64,000 nucleotides of DNA from Desmodus rotundus (Eukaryota; Chordata; Mammalia; Chiroptera; Phyllostomidae). Where the stretch lies: NCBI RefSeq assembly GCF_022682495.2, contig NC_071389.1, forward strand, positions 98,435,951 to 98,499,950, in the 5' to 3' direction. The stretch's first letter is position 1, and the number at the start of each line of letters is the position of its first letter. Of the stretch, positions 47,004 to 59,729 are shown piece by piece. The notes beneath the pieces were generated by a model, which made no database searches, was not told the origin of the DNA, and saw nothing but the letters and a program-made list of their open reading frames with translations. The position numbers were made by a program, and so were the translations under genes.

Positions 47004-48025
47004 TTTTAGAAAGCATTTTATTTATTTACTTGTTATTGAGCTATAATTTACTGTTTATTTTTAAACCCTATTTTTAATCGTTTTGAAGATTGTCATATTG
47101 TACCCCTTTTTTATTAAAATGAGTTTTTTTGTAGTATAAGATAAATGCAGAAACTGCACAGATCATAATTGTACATCTTGATGGCCCCACATAGCCCCAC
47201 AGATGGAACAGTGGCATGTTGTCAGCTTCCCAGTGATGGTCCCTATCTTTGTCCAGGGTAATGGTTCTGGCTCTGAATTTCCCTATTTTTGATTTACTGT
47301 AGGCAGTCCCATAACACGGGTTTTATGTGTTCACTCACCTTTATGTGTCATGAGGTGCTGTTGCCTGAATTTGCAGATTGTTGGCATTTGTCATTGGTAG
47401 GGTTCTTGTAGACTTACTGTGCTTTCGTATCCAAGGATTGGGTTGCTGGACTCTGTGCCATTGTGTGCATGCGTGTGGATGGCACCCAGGTGGGGCCGTC
47501 AGGTGAATGGAGGATAGGCAGTTTCCAGGGTAAGTTGCATTAGCAGTGTGGGTACTCCTGGCTCTCACCCTCCTCCCCACCCAAACTGTCACTTTCTGTG
47601 TTAAATTCCAGCCTTTCTGATACTGTTTTAGTTGCCATCCTGGTGCTGATTTGCATTTCCCCACTTGGAGACTCTTGTGAAGGGCTTGTTCAGGACCTTG
47701 GCCATTTCTTCTATGGGATGCCTGCCTTTTCCTTACTGACATGTCAGACTTCTTTGTTTACTCTGGGTATAGCTCCTTTTGCCCCCTGCCAGTATTTCTG
47801 ACACTAGTGCAGTGGAAGGAGCTGGCGTGAGGGGTCTGGATGACCCAGAGTTCCAGATATGCCTCTGCCTGAAATAGCTGATGCCTCGACCTTTTGGAGC
47901 ATTAGCCTTTTTGTCCATAAAATGGGAATGTCAGTTTTCCAGACAACTTTGAGGTAGGCATTAAGTGAAATAATACAATTACAGATAGTGGTAAGAGTGG
48001 TAGCTATTATTGTTACTAATACTAA
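47004..48025. other. Intronic DNA with old repeat scraps
   Basis: 47020-47190 ('gagctataatttactg', 'gcagaaactgcacagatcat') looks like an old LINE scrap. 47870-48010 is a MIR ('ccataaaatgggaatgtcag', 'ttaagtgaaataatacaatt'). No coding exon is seen. Confidence 0.4.
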
Positions 48026-48029
48026 TTTT

Positions 48030-49150
48030 TTAAATGGGAGGAGACCTCACACCCACTGGGATGGCTAAAATCAAAGGATAGATAATAACAAATGTTGATA
48101 AGGAAGTGAAGACGTCAAAACTCACACTTTGCTGGTGGAATGAAAAATGGTATGGCTGCTTTGGCAGATAGTCTGTTGGTTCTTCAGAGTGTTAAACATA
48201 GAGTTGCCATAAGACCCAGGTGTTTACTCCTATGTATATATCCAAGAGAACTGAAAGCATGTGTCCACACAAAAACATACATACATAAGTGTTCACAGCA
48301 GCATTATTCATAACAGCCCCAAACTGGAAACTACCATGTACATTAACAGATGGATGGAAAATGTGGTCCATTCCTACAATGGGGTAGTGTTTGGCAGTAA
48401 GAGAAGTGAAGTGCTAGTGTCACTGGTGAAGGGGTTCTTGCCCCCCTACAAGACAGAAATCAAGAGAGGAGGTGAAACAGATTCAAAAGAAGAGGTATAC
48501 TGAAAACAAGGTGGCGGGAAAGGAAAAAGGGAAGGAGCTTGATTGCTTTAAGGAAGCACATGCTAATGAAGAGTATGGCTCCCTAACTGCTGTTGGGGTC
48601 TGTCTTATGTAGGGCTGGGTTCTTCATGCAGGTGCACAGTAGATTTCTTTGCTTTCTAGGTTCCTGCCATGGGCTGGCATCAACTGGCACAGGTGCGAGC
48701 GGAGCTCTTTGGGGAGTGACTGAAGAGAAACTTTAAACTTAGGTAGGAGAGGCTTAAAAATAACTGGAGAGCATTCCCATCCATTTAAGAGAGGCTCAGC
48801 CTGTCTTGCTGATACATGCTGCGCCATAGATGAACCTTGAAGTCATTATATTCAGTGAAAGAAGCCAGTCACAGATGATCACATATTGTGAGGTTCCCTT
48901 TACATGTAACATCCTGAGTAGGCAAATCCATAGAGAGAGAAAAGCACGTATTTATGGTTTTTAGGGTCTGGGGGAGGGGGGTAGGGGAGCTGGTGAGTAA
49001 CTAGTAATGGGGATAGGTCTTTCTGGGGTGATGAAAATGTGGAATTGGATAGTGGTGATGGTTGCACAAAGCTATACTAAAACCCACGGAATTGTACACA
49101 CTGAAAGGGTGACTGTTAGGGGATGTGAATTATATCTTTACATTTTTTCA
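48030..49150 (+). mobile_element. Old L1 3' end, interrupted by an LTR-like insert
   Basis: Sense L1 ORF2 C terminus and 3' UTR: 'cccactgggatggctaaaat', 'gttaaacatagagttgccat', 'cattattcataacagcccc', then after the gap 'gatgaaccttgaagtcatta', 'agaagccagtcacagatgat', 'ggttgcacaaagctatacta', 'cacactgaaagggtga'. Decayed, no open frame. Confidence 0.78.
48422..48822 (-). mobile_element. LTR-like insertion inside the old L1
   Basis: L1 sequence breaks at 'gaagtgct' (48414) and resumes at 'gctgatacatgctgcg' (48811-48826). The ~400-base insert read on the minus strand ends 'cttgtaggggggcaagaacc', like the U5 end of an ERV LTR. TG/CA ends and duplications are not clear, so the class is tentative. 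Confidence 0.4.
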
Positions 49151-49433
49151 GTGGAGATGAGGGGGAGAGTCTTTTTGCTTCTTAAATGTGCTAGATAAAC
49201 TTTACTGTTACTCTGAAGTAATCCCAGAGAATTTGGATAGCTTCCTTCAGGCATAGAGCTGTCGCCCATGTTGGGTGAGCTCCATGTAATGACTAGATTC
49301 AGCCTTTTTCATTAGCATATTTATCATTTCCTTTGAATAAGACTTGTTTTTCTAGTTAAAGTAATATTCTAGTGTTAATGTATTTTGATGCTGAGGTTAT
49401 AAATGTAATTGCTGGTTTTTTAAATTATGTATT
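49151..49433. other. Intronic DNA, nothing recognised
   Basis: Short AT-rich stretch before the half-L1 insertion. Confidence 0.35.
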
Positions 49434-51339
49434 ATTGGGGGAAAAACAAGATGGAGGTGTAGGTAGACATCCTGTGCCTCCTCCCACAGTCAAAAAAGGG
49501 CCACAACAATTTGAAAACAAAAAACCAACCAGAAATGAGAGAAAATCGAACTGCATGGAAGTCCGACAACCAAGGAGATAAAGAAGAAACATTCATCCAG
49601 ACTGGTAGGAGGGGCCGAGACAGGCAGCAGAGCGCACAGGACTCAGGGCAATGGGGCTGGATCCAAAGTCGTGGAGGATTGTGGGACCAACGGGGCAGGC
49701 AGTGCAGCCGCTAGCAGACCCTGCGACCCCACATTCGCACATAGCTAAACCTGGACGAACGACAGGGGAGCGAAACAGACCTCCCAACCCAGGGCTCCAG
49801 CTCTGGGAAATAAAGCCTCAAACCTCTGATTGAAAACACCTGTGGGGGTTGAGGCACCAGCAGGAGAAATTCCCAGCCTCACAGGAGAGGTCCTTGGAGA
49901 GACCCACAGGGGCCTAAAGCTTGCATGAGCCCACCCACTCGGGAATCAGCACCAGAGGGGCCCAATTTGATTGTGGGTAGCAGAGGGAGTGACTGAAACC
50001 CTGCAGAGAGTAGAGCAAGTGCCATTGCTCTCTCTCGGCTTCAGTGCAGCAACCAGCGTTACCCCACCCCCGTGAACACCTAAGGCTCTGCCCATTTACA
50101 TAACAGGTGTGCCGAGACCAAAAAAAGGCCCAAATGAAAGAACAGTTCAAAGCTCCAGAAATCATTCAACTAAGCAGCGACCAGGTATCCAACCTATCAG
50201 ATGCACAGTTCAAAACACTGGTAATTAGTATGCTCACAGAATTGGTTGAATTTGGTTACAAATTAGATGAAAAAATGAAGGCTATGCTAAGAGAAACAAA
50301 GGAAAATGTACAGGGACCAATAGTGATGGGAAGGAAACTGGGACTCAAATCAATGGTGTGGACCAGAGGGAACAAGGAAACATCCAACCAGAAAAGAATG
50401 AAGCAACAAGAATTCAGAAATATGAGGAGAGGCTTAGGAACCTCCAGGACATCTTGAAACGTTCCAACATCCGAATTATAGGGGTGCCATAAGGAGAAGA
50501 GGAAGAGCAAGAAATGGAAAACTTATTTGAACAAATAATGAAGGAGAACTTCTCTAATCTGGCAAAGGAAATAGACTTCCAGGAAGACCAGGAAGCTCAG
50601 AGAGTCCCAAAGAAGCTGGACCCAAGGAGGAACACACCAAGGCACATCATAATTACATTACCCAAGATCAAACAGAAGGAGAGAATCTTAGAAGCAGCAA
50701 GAAATAAGGACACAGTTACCTACAAAGGAATTCCCATGAGGCTGTCAGCTGATTTCTCAAAAGAGACCTTACAGGCAAGAAGGGGCTGGAAGGAAGTATT
50801 CCAAGCCATGAAAGGCAAGGACGTACATCCAAGATTACTCTATTCAGCAAAGCTATCATTTAGAATGGAAGGGCAGATAAAGTGCTTCTCAGATAAGGTT
50901 AAGTTCAAGGAGTTCATCATCACGAAGCCCTTCTTATAGGAAATGTTAAAGGGATTTATCTAAGAAAAAGAAGATCAAAAATATGAACAGTAAAAATGAC
51001 AGCAAACTCACAGTTATCAACAACCACACCTAAAGCAAAAACAAAAGCAAACTAAGCAAACCATTAGAACAGGAACAGAACCACAGAAATGGAGATCACA
51101 TGGAAGGTTATCAACAGGGGAGTGGGAGGGGGAGAGAGGGGGAAAGGTACAGAGAATAAATAGCATAAATGGTAGGTAGAAAATAGACGGGGAGGGTAAG
51201 AATAGTATAGGAAATGTAGAAGCCAAAGAACTTATAACTATGACCCATGGACATGAACTATGCGGGGGGGTGGAGGGGAATGTGGGAGGGAGGGGGTGGG
51301 CAGGATGGAGTGGAGTGAAGGGGGGGAAATGGGAAAAGA
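49434..51339 (+). mobile_element. Half-L1 copy C: full-length ORF1-only LINE with target duplications
   Basis: A 12-base duplication 'aaattatgtatt' at 49422-49433 and 51340-51351 bounds a 1,906-base insert. It has a leader starting 'attgggggaaaaacaagatgg', ORF1 from 50134 to the family stop at 50961-50963, and a ~375-base 3' region with a G-rich segment. ORF2 is absent: only 0-40 bases separate ORF1 from the shared 3' block 'aagaagatcaaaaatatgaac'. The clean edges prove that this short form was inserted as such and is not a deleted L1. Confidence 0.92.
50134..50963 (+). pseudogene. Half-L1 copy C ORF1, with three lesions
   Basis: Starts 'MKEQFKAPEIIQL' and contains 'NLSDAQFKTLVISMLTELVE', 'ENLFEQIMKENFSNLAKEID', 'RRNTPRHIIITLPKIKQKE' and 'ADFSKETLQARRGWKEVFQ', the half-L1 ORF1 signature. 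A one-base deletion near 50315 shifts the frame; a TAA lies at 50490-50492 and a TAG at 50937-50939. The family stop is 50961-50963. The expected length without lesions is about 276 residues, shorter than the 306-310 of the autonomous L1 ORF1p. By family it is an RNA-binding chaperone. Confidence 0.82.
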
Positions 51340-51351
51340 AAATTATGTATT

Positions 51352-53639
51352 CTTAGCCTAATAATCTAGTTCGGGGGGGTTGAAGATCTCTAAGTAACCT
51401 TTGGAGGTGTTTTTTAGTGCATTTTCTTAGTTAAAATCATCAGTTGCAAACAGTATGGAATTTATCCTTTTTTCTGTTTCTTCTAGTCTCTATAAAGTGT
51501 GATGGGAGGTTTTCTTGGTTCAGCCTTTTAATTAAGGGGAATGACACCAGTGCTTGTCCATTATTTATTAATGCAAATATTTGCTGTCATTTTAAATCTG
51601 TTTGGGAGATTATTATATAAATGCTCTTTTTATAACATTAAGAAAGTAAGTTACCACATACATTTTTCTAAAGCTTAAGTTGAAAAGTGAGGTCAGGTCA
51701 TAGTGAATGCATCTTAGTGCAGATGGAATTCTTCCTTTCTAAATATTACTCTGCCTGTGGTTCCACTTCTGACACAGTACATTGTATGGTTTACTTACTG
51801 TACTTGGCCTATTTTGATCACTGGTAGGTACTGAATCAATTTTTAAGTTGAATGGGTGCCATTGGTTTTGTTTTTCTGGGGCACATGAATGGTTCTCAAG
51901 GTGGATTGTTCCTTCTGTTTGCTGAGGTGTCACCTGAGGTTTTTGTGCATGATCACTGTGGATGTTCAAGAGCCCCACTTTGAAGGGAGGATTTTTGGAG
52001 CACCTGAAGGAGTTCTGGCATGTTGATTGAGCTGGAACTACCATCCTCCCTCCCCTTCCTGTGTTTTGTCTCCTGCTGTGGGTGGATGTGGTAGTAGACA
52101 GAGAAGCTCTGGGCTCCAGCTCTGGTCCTACCATCCCTGGTTTAGTGGCCTGTACTTGGCACAGGTTGAGAAAATATACTAATTTAGTTGCTTTTGCTTT
52201 TTTCTTTAGTTTTTGGGTTTTTGTTGTGTCAATTCCCCTTTGTAAGACTTGTTACTTTGCTCAGTTTCTGTATTTCTTTATCTTTAATGTGTATTTTTAG
52301 TGTAGCCCCTCCCTGAGCACAGAACCACTTTGGCAGTGATTCTCACTTTCTGATGTGCAGTGTTTCTATCTTTTGTTTATTCGACTTCCTGTTGTTTGTT
52401 CTGTATGCCATCTCTCTGATACAGACATTGAAGAGATCAATTTCCATGTGTTTGGGTGCATGCTAATATATTTTTTAGTAGCTTCTTTTTAAAGGACAGT
52501 TTTAGATGTATGGAAAACTTTTAAATATATATTTTTATTTTGTTCTAACGTGTGGATTTTCTTCTCTTTTTATGTTTACCGTGATGTTATTCCATCCCAT
52601 TGTGATATCATTTCCTTAGGGAAAAACTATCTGGAAAAGAAGGCTGTGCCCTTCATCCTGCTCTTAATCTTCCCTGTGTTGTGTTGATGCTAATTCTGAT
52701 TTATTTGCGTATTGCCAAATGATTGCAATTGCTAAATGCCAGATCTCTAGTTGACACATTCTTGAATATGTGCCATTACTAAGTATTTTCTACTAAGCTG
52801 TTTGGGCCAGCGAATTCAGTGTTGATAGGTTTAATCAGCCTTTGACAAAGACTTTAATAACTCTTAATGGTATAAAATCTTTATTTCATAGTAATGTCAT
52901 TGACCTTGTAGCTGTATCCACTTCACAGGTATGATCTCCTTCTTGAGTGTGATGAGTCTTTTGTGGAAATGGGGTTTTGCAGGGCTGATAGGCTCTTGCA
53001 GAGGGAGTTGGCCACCCAGAAATGTCCGAGTGTGGCCCCATGTGACAGGTAAACCCCACCATACTATGTGTTCTTTCCAGTCCTCGGAGTTGCCAGATCT
53101 GCCTATGATTTTAGTGAATGGTGAAGCCCTGTGGCTTGCGGGGAATCCATCAATCTATCAATATCTGTTGAGCACAGGCTGGGAGGCCAGCAAGGGGCTT
53201 GAGTTGCTTTTTCTTCTTCCTTACCTAGTTCCATGCTCTTTCCTCCCTCAGGATAGAAGCAGTGAATTACGGCTTCAGCTAGTTAGGTGGGGCCGTTAGC
53301 AGATCCATTGGGTATAAGTGTGCCAGCAGATGGTGACTACATGGAGTGAGCCCTCCCTGCCTACCACCAGCTGCCAGATGGCCTAGCTCTGCCTAGGCCA
53401 GTGTCCTGCCCAAGGTGGTACACACTTGCTCTGAGAATCTGCTCCCCAGGGCAAGGATCTGGTAGGGATACCACTTTGAACTGGCAGAGGGGTACCAGAC
53501 ACTCCAGGGCCTCCTCACTCTGGTTGGAGGATAGAGAGGCTGTGGTGCTGATAGTCATTGATCAAAAGTCAAGACTATTGGTGAGCCAAGGTGGCAGTGA
53601 TACAGTTCATTTAGTGGATCCCCAGGATTCCAGGCTTTG
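51352..53639. other. Intronic DNA, mainly unique
   Basis: No exon of BICD2 or other gene found. A frame at 52931-53299 has no recognised similarity. The stretch is AT-rich up to 52900. Confidence 0.4.
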
Positions 53640-53805
53640 GCCTGGAAAATAATACCCTGGAATATAATAATTGGTTTTATATATAAATAAAAAATTGAAT
53701 TAGAAAATTAAAATGAAAGATTTTTTCCCTGAAAGTTTGGGCCAAAAACGTGGGTATGCATTATACACAGGAGCACAATATACACGGCAAAGTACGGTGT
53801 TTGCA
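53640..53805. repeat. Possible old DNA-transposon fragment
   Basis: AT-rich block ending 'gtgggtatgcattatacaca' and 'atatacacggcaaagtacgg', which resembles the end of an old TA-type DNA transposon. No paired end is seen. Confidence 0.3.
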
Positions 53806-56569
53806 GGCCTAGAGTAGTTGTGTCAGACTAAGTGTTAGCTCTGTGAGCTGGGACTGATGACCAGTGCTCATTGCAGAGATGCCCCAAAACCATTCTCTTG
53901 AGCAAGACACACCGCTCCATGGGGGCCAAAGGGTCTGGCCTGCATAGGTTCAGGGACAGAACTCACAGGGTTGCTCTTCAGGCCGTGGCACACTTCATAA
54001 CTAGGCCTGACATGGCTTGTTTCACCTGTGCACCTGGGTTCTTACAGCTGCCTCAGCACTGGGCATTCCACACATATACCCAGTGTATAGCCGAGCACAC
54101 TGAGTGAGAGGGACCTGCCTGGCTGGCTCATGGTTAGGATAGGTTCCCAGCAGCAGGTGCCATATTGTGCTTCATACCTGCTCTTCTGCCTGCTGGTTGC
54201 TGGGGTCTGCCACGACCAAGGAGGAAAGGGGCTTCTTGTCCAGGGCTCAGGCATGGGGTTTGGCCACACTCATACCTCCAACTGGAGCAGCCCCAACCTT
54301 CCAGGTTCTGACCAGATGGATGTGTGTTTCTGCCTCTGCAGTTGGCTTACGGGTGCGTCCTTCCAGCACACACTTAGTTTTTCTGTAGTGAATCATAGGA
54401 AGTGGATGCCATATGATGTTGAGGTGCTGGCCCCTGCAGTCCATCTCTGGCCCTCAGTCTGGTCTTGTGAAGAATGTTTTACTCAGTCTTGCACATGTCA
54501 GTGGCTGTTTTCAACCACAGCAACGGGGTTGAGAGTTGTTAGGACAGACCCCATGCCTGCACAGTGGTTAATTCTGTGTTTGCTTGGCTGGATTGAGGGA
54601 GCCCAGCCAGCTGGTGAAGCATCATTCTGGGTGTGTCTGAGGGTGGTTCTAGAAGAGACCAGCATTTGATTCAGGAGATGCCTCCCTGTGTGGCTGACAT
54701 CATCCAGTCTGTTGTGGGGCCCAAATTGAACAAAAGGCAGAATTCTTTCTCTTCTTGAGCTGGGAGATCCATGTCCTGACCTTGTGCATTGGAGCTGCAA
54801 GATATGTATGTTTATATGTAGGTATCCCCATGTTCTCTTGGTTCTGTTTGTCTGGGGAACCATGACCAATACAGATTTTGGTACCAAGAGTATGGAGCTG
54901 CTTGGGGTCTCTTCCTGTTTGCCTCCCTGTTTCCACCCTCCCATCCTTGTCCTTGCCCCAGGCACCCCACCCAGAGGGGCATTCTGGCTCCTCCCTTAGT
55001 GTTGGGGTGGGACCTAGGGCCAGAACTGCTCCAAAGGGACTGTCTCTCCCCATGGTTAGGAAGAGGCAAATGGGGCCTTATGCTTGGAAAGTCCATGTAT
55101 TCCTTGTGGACACCAGGTTCTTGGTCTCCATCAGGTTGCTGACTGACCCTGGTTTGGGCCTAAGAACCAACAGTCCTCACTGAGCCCCAGTTCTTGTGCA
55201 CATGGACTCTAGGCAGTGGTCCCAGTGTCACATTGGCCTGCATCAGCTTTCTCATTTAGTTGCATTATGGCAAACTACCTGCAGAACCAGGCTTGGGCCA
55301 GACATATCCATAGGGCTGCAGCGAGCTGACCCCTCCCAGATCTAGGAGTGCTTCTTCTTAGGTGGTCAACAGATACCCATTGTATATAATTGTTATCTTT
55401 GCTTCTGTGTCTGCGTCTGTCTCTGGATCTCAGCCTAATTGGAGCTGTAGTGCCTTGAGTGTCTGGTGGGGCCTTGGGCTTGGTACAATGTTCTTGTTAA
55501 CCCCCTTCCCTGGAGGTCATTGTGGGGGTGGGGGGGCAGTCTCAGCTTGTTGATGACGGTTAGAAATGCTGGCTGTAGAGGTGTTGGTTCCTCTGGAGGT
55601 GGGGGAGCGGGGGCTGCCCAGCCACTAGGGGAGCAGAGATTTGACGTGCTATAAGAATATCCTCATGACAGCTCCGTCCACATCAAGCCCTTGCCCTCAT
55701 CAGTGGTCTCAGTTGCTGACTCTGTCATTCTCTAGCTCAGCACACCTCTAGTTGGAACCATAACCCAGGGCCCTCGTGCCTACTCCACTCCTGCTGTGTC
55801 CTGCTGTGTGGGCACCCTGAGTACTGGGCCCCACTTTCCTTGGCATCTTCTCTAGGCTACGTCACCTGCCTTGGGCTCTCCCAGAGGCAGCTGCTCCCGT
55901 TACACCACACTGCATTGCTGGTGCCTTCCTGAGATTTGGGGCTCATTCAGCCTGGACCGCTGCACAGTGTCCACCTTTGTGTGGATGAACTTGAAGGGGA
56001 GCCAGCTGTGACCTCACACCTGGGCTCACTGGGTGGTGTCAGGGCTTGCCCGGTCTGGGCAGCTTCAGAGCAGTGGGTAGGGTATGGGCTAAGTCTTTGT
56101 CAGGAAAAGCAATCAGCCTGCCCACAGCCAGGGCAGCTCCTGGTGGGCGGGGGCTATCACAGAGACATTGCCACCACCTGTTGAAGCCAAGACCAGTGTG
56201 CTGTATTCCAGTAGGTGTTGCTTTTCTTCACCAGGGTACCTGAGGAAGTTTGTGGTCAGGGCTAGGTTAGAGGCCCAGGCTGGATCCCCATCTGGAAGCT
56301 CTCTGCCAGTCATATGGTGGATGTCATTTCTCTGAGTGCTTCCCAGGATGGGTAGGCAGGTTTTGAGATGGACTCAAGGTCACACAGGATGGTGTGAGGT
56401 GGGAATGAGGATGCCTTGGTCAGAAGTTTTTCAGACAGGAGGGCTGAGTGACCAGGGGCATAGTTTCCGCCTGACTTTCAGCCTCCTGGCCTGTGACTGG
56501 GGCAATGAGCACAAGGATAGGGTTCCTAGGTTCACATTTTTCAGGTTGGGTGTCGGATGCTACAAAAAT
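53806..56569. other. Intronic DNA, mainly unique
   Basis: No exon is supported. The piece 54690-54890 ('cttgagctgggagatccatg', 'ggttctgtttgtctggggaa') looks like an old LTR or DNA repeat that I cannot name. Frames at 54130-54669 and 54700-55096 appear random. Confidence 0.4.
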
Positions 56570-56916
56570 ATTCGAGTTGTTTTAGACAGCTTTATTGAAG
56601 TAGAACCGAAATGCAATAAATTGAATATATTTAAAGTATTCCATTTGATCATGAGATCACCAACATAATGGAGATGATGAAGGTATCCATCACCCCATGT
56701 GTTCCCTAGACACATTTGTAATCTCTTCCCTCTTCCTCTCCAGGAGAGCTCAATACATATTTATTTATATTTTCTAGCTTTTATATAAATGAAATCATAC
56801 AGCATGTACTGCTGGTTATCTTTTTTTTTTTTGGTATGGCTTTCCACTAAGCATAATTTGAGATGAATCTGTGTTGAGGTGGTTATCAGTAGCTCCTCCC
56901 TTTTGATTGCTCAGTA

Positions 56917-57087
56917 CAAGGCATACCTCAGAGGTATTTAGGGTTCAGTTCCAGACCACCAAAATAAAGTGGGTATATAAAGTGAGTTGTTGTCTTTTAG
57001 CTGGTGGAGGGTCTTACCTTCAATTTGTAAAAAACACACATCTGTGAAGCACAATAAAGCAAAGTACAATGAAATGAGGTGTGCCTG
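56917..57087. mobile_element. Tigger-derived (MER2-like) DNA transposon
   Basis: The left end 'caaggcatacctcagaggta' continues 'gttcagttccagaccacc'; the right end is 'gaaatgaggtgtgcctg'. TA dinucleotides flank both (56915-56916 and 57088-57089). It also retains 'ggtggagggtcttaccttca', an internal Tigger1 string, so it is a deletion derivative with no transposase. Confidence 0.85.
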
Positions 57088-57536
57088 TAGTATTCTATAG
57101 TGTGGCTGACCCATGCTTTTTTAAAAAACCCATTTTCCTATTGGTGGACATTGGGTTTTTTCAGTTTTGTTTTGTTCTGTGAGTCTTTATATGGATATGT
57201 GCTTTCATTTTTTCTTGGGTGAATACTGAGGGGTGGTTGGCTATGCTATATATCAGATACATGCTTAAATTTCAAGAATCTGCCAAATCGTTTTCCCAAG
57301 TGTTGTATCATTTTACATTCCCCACCAGCAGCATGCCCCAGTTGCTCCACCTCGTGCCAACGCTTGGTAGGGTCAAGCATTTTAATTTTCAACATTCTAG
57401 TAGGTATGTAGTAGTGTCTCATTGTAGTTATCATTTTCCAATGTTGAGCATCTTTTCATGTTATCCTTTTCCATACATATATCTTGGATGAAGTATCTGT
57501 TCAGGGCTTTTTTGCCCATTTTTTACTGTTTTTTTT

Positions 57537-57740
57537 CTTTCTTAAAAAAGATTTACTTTTAGAGAGAGGGGAAGAAAGGAGAGAAAAAGAGGAGGAGGAA
57601 ACATCAATGCGAGAAAGAAACATTGGTTGTCTCCTCGGACCGAACCCACAAGCCAGGCATGTGCCGCGACTGAGGATGGAACCAGTAACCTTTCGCTTCA
57701 CAGGAGGGCACCCAACTAGCTGAGCCACCCCAGTCAGGGA
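57537..57740 (-). mobile_element. VES-type SINE inside the ancient L1
   Basis: Reverse VES: 'agatttacttttagagagag', 'aacatcaatgcgagaaagaa', 'aagccaggcatgtgccgcg', 'ctgagccaccccagtcaggg' head. Confidence 0.83.
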
Positions 57741-59729
57741 TGGGTTGTTTTTCTTACTGAGTTTTGAGAGTTCTTGTATTATGGATACAAGTCCTTTATC
57801 ACATGTGTGATTTGCAAAGACTTTAATCCTAGTCTGTAATTTGCCTTTTTATTCTCTTAACTTGTCTTTCTTCTTAGTTTTGAAGTCCAAATTACCAATT
57901 TTTCCTTTTGGGTCATGTCCAAGGTCACAAATATTTTCTCTTGTTTTCCCCTAGAAGTCTTATACTTTTAATGTTTAAGCCTATGATTCCTTTTTAATTA
58001 ATTTTCATATATGCTCTGAGGTATGGGTAGGTATACTTTTTCCAGCAAATTGCCTTGTGTCTGTCAAATCAGTTGGCTATATGTGTAGGTCTATTTCTGG
58101 ATTTTCTATTCTGATCAGACCTATTTATCTATCTTTTTGCCGATACTATACCGTCTTACTATAGCTTTATAAATATTGAAATCAGGTAGTGTTAGTCTTG
58201 CTACTTTTTTTCCCAAAGTCATTTTGATTATTGTAAGTCCTTTGAATTGCCATGTGAATTTTAGAATCAGATGATCTGTTTCTACTGAATTGGCATTGCG
58301 ATGAATTGAAAGATCAATATGTGAAGAAACAGCATCTTAACAATATTGAATCTTCTGGCCCATGAACCAAGGTATAAGCTATGTGTGATGTATCTCTCCA
58401 TTTATTTAGTTTCTCCCAGCAGTATTTTGTGACATTTACTGGGTAGGTCTTGTATATCTTCTGTCAAATCTAAATATGAACATTTAATGTTTTTGATGCT
58501 CTTATAAATAGCATTAAATTTTTTTCACTTTCTGGTAGTTTATTTCTAGTGTATTGAAATAAGTTTGATTTTTGTATATTGATCTTGTATCTTGTAACCT
58601 AGCTGAAGTCACTTATTATTCTAGTGGCTCCTTTATAAAATAGATTCCTTTGGATATTCTATGTATAGACTGTTGAGTGATGTGTGATAAAACACATCGC
58701 CTGACAATTTTACTTCTTCCTTTCCAATCTGGATGACTTTGATGTTTCTTGCTTCATTGCACTGTAGGCTGGGAACTGTGGTACAATGTTGAGCAGAAGT
58801 GGGAAGGCTCAGTTTTTCACCATTAAATAATGTTAGCTGTAAGGTATTTGGAGATGCCCTTTATCATGTTAAGGAAGCTCCTTTCTATTTGCTGAAAGTT
58901 TCAGGGATGGATGTTAAATATTGTCAGATTTTGTTTTCTGCATATTTTGAGATCATATGAATTTTCCTTTTTGTTTGTTAATATATTGAATTACAATTGC
59001 TTTTTTCCCTAATGTTAATCAACCCTACATTGTTTGGATAAGTTCCACTGTATCATGATTCCTTATCCTTTTTATGTTTTGGCGGATTCCCTTTGACAGA
59101 ATTTTGTGAAGAATTTTTTACATCTGTGTTTTTCTAGGATATTGGTTTTTAGTTTCCTTTTTTTTTTGTACTGTCTTTGGTTTTGGTTCACAGGTTAATG
59201 CTGGTCTCACAAAATTAGTTGTAACGTATCTCTTCCTTTTAGGTTTTCTGGAAGAGTTTGTGTGCAGTTGGATTTCTTCCTTTCTTAAATATTTTATAGA
59301 ATTCACCAATAAAGCCATCTGGGCCCAGCATGTTCTCTGTAGGTTTTTAACAGTTACACATTCAATTCCAGGTTATCTATTTTTTTCTTGAGTGGACTTC
59401 GGTAGTTTGTCTTTCAAGGAATTGTTTATTTTATCTAAGTTATTAAATTTATTGGTATAAAGCTGTTCATGATATACCCTTGTTACTCTTTTTAATGTCT
59501 GTACTGCTGTCACCTTTCATTCCTGATATTGGTAATTTATGCCCCCCATTAGTTGGGGTAGAAGTTTATTGATTTGCTTGATCTTTTCAAAGAACTTGCT
59601 TTTGATAAAATTGATTTTTCTGTATATTTTATTCTATTTCATTGATTTCTACTCTGATCATTATTTTTCCTCATTTTCTTAGGGTTTCATTTGCTCTAGT
59701 TTGTTTTTCATTATTGAGGAAAGGAAAAA

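Noticed and set aside
54130..54669. 179-codon + strand frame in the intron
   Set aside because: Overlapping frames of similar length occur on both strands and nothing in it matches a known domain.
51352..56569. Possible BICD2 exon 2
   Set aside because: No sequence coding for the residues that follow QLKE in BICD2 was found here or elsewhere downstream; the exon probably lies beyond the window.
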